From positions 310,001-374,000 of the forward strand of contig CAVYVO010000011.1 in NCBI GenBank assembly GCA_963771985.1: a stretch of DNA of 64,000 nt, written 5' to 3'. A model generated the notes under the pieces. It was not told the DNA's origin. It searched no databases and saw nothing but the letters and a program-made list of their open reading frames with translations. Of the stretch, positions 63,606 through 64,000 are shown piece by piece; within the stretch, counting starts at the first letter, position 1, and every line of letters begins with the position of its first letter. Both the position numbers and the translations under genes were made by a program. This stretch comes from Trebonia sp963771985 (GTDB lineage Bacteria; Actinomycetota; Actinomycetes; Streptosporangiales; Streptosporangiaceae).

Positions 63606-64000
63606 GGTCGCCTGCCTTTCCTGTTTCGCCGGCTGCGGCGTCGATGGAGTCCAGGACGCGCCTGGCGCGGTCGAGCTCGGCCTGGAGGCGGGCTGCCTCG
63701 GTTTTCCTGGTGCGGCCGAGCGAGCCGATGAAGGTGGTGGTGTCGGCGACGGCGTTTGCCCAGACGGGCCGGTGGCAGGGGTGGTGGGTGGCCTGGGGGC
63801 AGCGGGCCGAGTCGCACATTCCTGCCAGGGGCTTGCTGGCGGCGGGGGTGCCGGCCATCTTCAGGCAGAGGGCGCGGGACGGGTCGGTGAACCAGCAGTA
63901 GTTCGCCGCGGCGAGGTGCAGCACCTGGGCGCGCTTGCTGAGCAGGTTCAGGACGTGCTGGTCGCTGGCGACGACGCGGGGGGCTGCTGTCTCGTGGGCG
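63589..64000 (-). CDS. Tn554-like tyrosine recombinase, C-terminal part (runs off the window)
   Basis: The frame is open to the right edge and ends at 63589. It contains ASDQHVLNLLSKRAQVLHLA, CLKMAGTPAASKPLAGMCDS then ARCPQATHHPCH, a cysteine/histidine-rich segment, and the helical TTFIGSLGRTRKTEAARLQ end. This is the C-terminal zinc-binding region of the second or third recombinase of a Tn554/integrase-trio element; the catalytic part lies outside the window. Confidence 0.7.
   Translation of the reverse strand, partial: AHETAAPRVVASDQHVLNLLSKRAQVLHLAAANYCWFTDPSRALCLKMAGTPAASKPLAGMCDSARCPQATHHPCHRPVWANAVADTTTFIGSLGRTRKTEAARLQAELDRARRVLDSIDAAAGETGKAGDHADQP

Overview
The window is very GC-rich and codes in the style of a filamentous or spore-forming actinomycete. 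Lineage markers are an Lsr2 nucleoid protein, an HspR heat-shock repressor, two actinobacterial DUF574-type SAM methyltransferases, WXG100/EccC type VII secretion remnants, and GTG starts with strong AGGAGG-like ribosome sites. Order Streptosporangiales or a relative is plausible, but the sequence alone does not decide it. No rRNA, CRISPR array or complete tRNA was seen.

Layout. 0-10 kb: a site-2 protease with CBS domains, glycogen debranching enzyme GlgX, a DUF2252 protein, and two facing diacylglycerol-kinase-like paralogues, each damaged by a frameshift. Between them lie fragments of three unrelated genes (BON domain, acyl-CoA ligase, an unknown protein). 10-27 kb: two TetR regulators, a divergent FAD monooxygenase, and a tightly coupled operon that looks like aromatic-ring processing (extradiol dioxygenase, FAH-family hydrolase, CoA ligase, MhpA-like hydroxylase, DoxX, PHA synthase). 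A phospholipid-synthase-like membrane protein, a YqeG-like phosphatase and an AI-2E-type transporter follow. This block is flanked by a 638-bp inverted repeat carrying two nearly identical hdeD genes. 28-31 kb: an hspR-dnaJ operon divergent from hsp20, then a broken cyclopropane synthase operon.

31.6-50.5 kb: a stress/efflux island with a large MalT-like LuxR regulator, two pirins, a cupredoxin, an OmpR-type two-component system, a VapBC toxin-antitoxin pair, a PadR regulator, an ABC1 kinase-like protein, and MFS and MMPL exporters. Four copies of an operator-like palindrome (core GTACTCT-N4-AGAGTAC) lie in front of several of these genes, including padR, which suggests a local PadR regulon. 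Similar short repeats that may be integrase 3' ends lie at both edges, and the right edge carries a tRNA-Arg 3' half, as at an attachment site.

50.6-64 kb: a tyrosine recombinase fused in frame to a truncated WXG100 gene, followed by other wrecked type VII secretion genes, then Lsr2, a near-consensus parS site and an endonuclease-family protein. An amino-acid permease is interrupted by a 383-bp MITE-like element whose removal exactly restores the reading frame. Next come a four-gene methyltransferase cluster, a dead ISAs1-family transposase, a truncated XRE regulator, another methyltransferase, and the start of a Tn554-like recombinase module running off the right end.

Many genes carry single-base frameshifts, several in short C or G runs. 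Either the DNA is an accessory region in decay or the assembly has homopolymer errors. Reads would decide, and this affects how the broken genes should be read.
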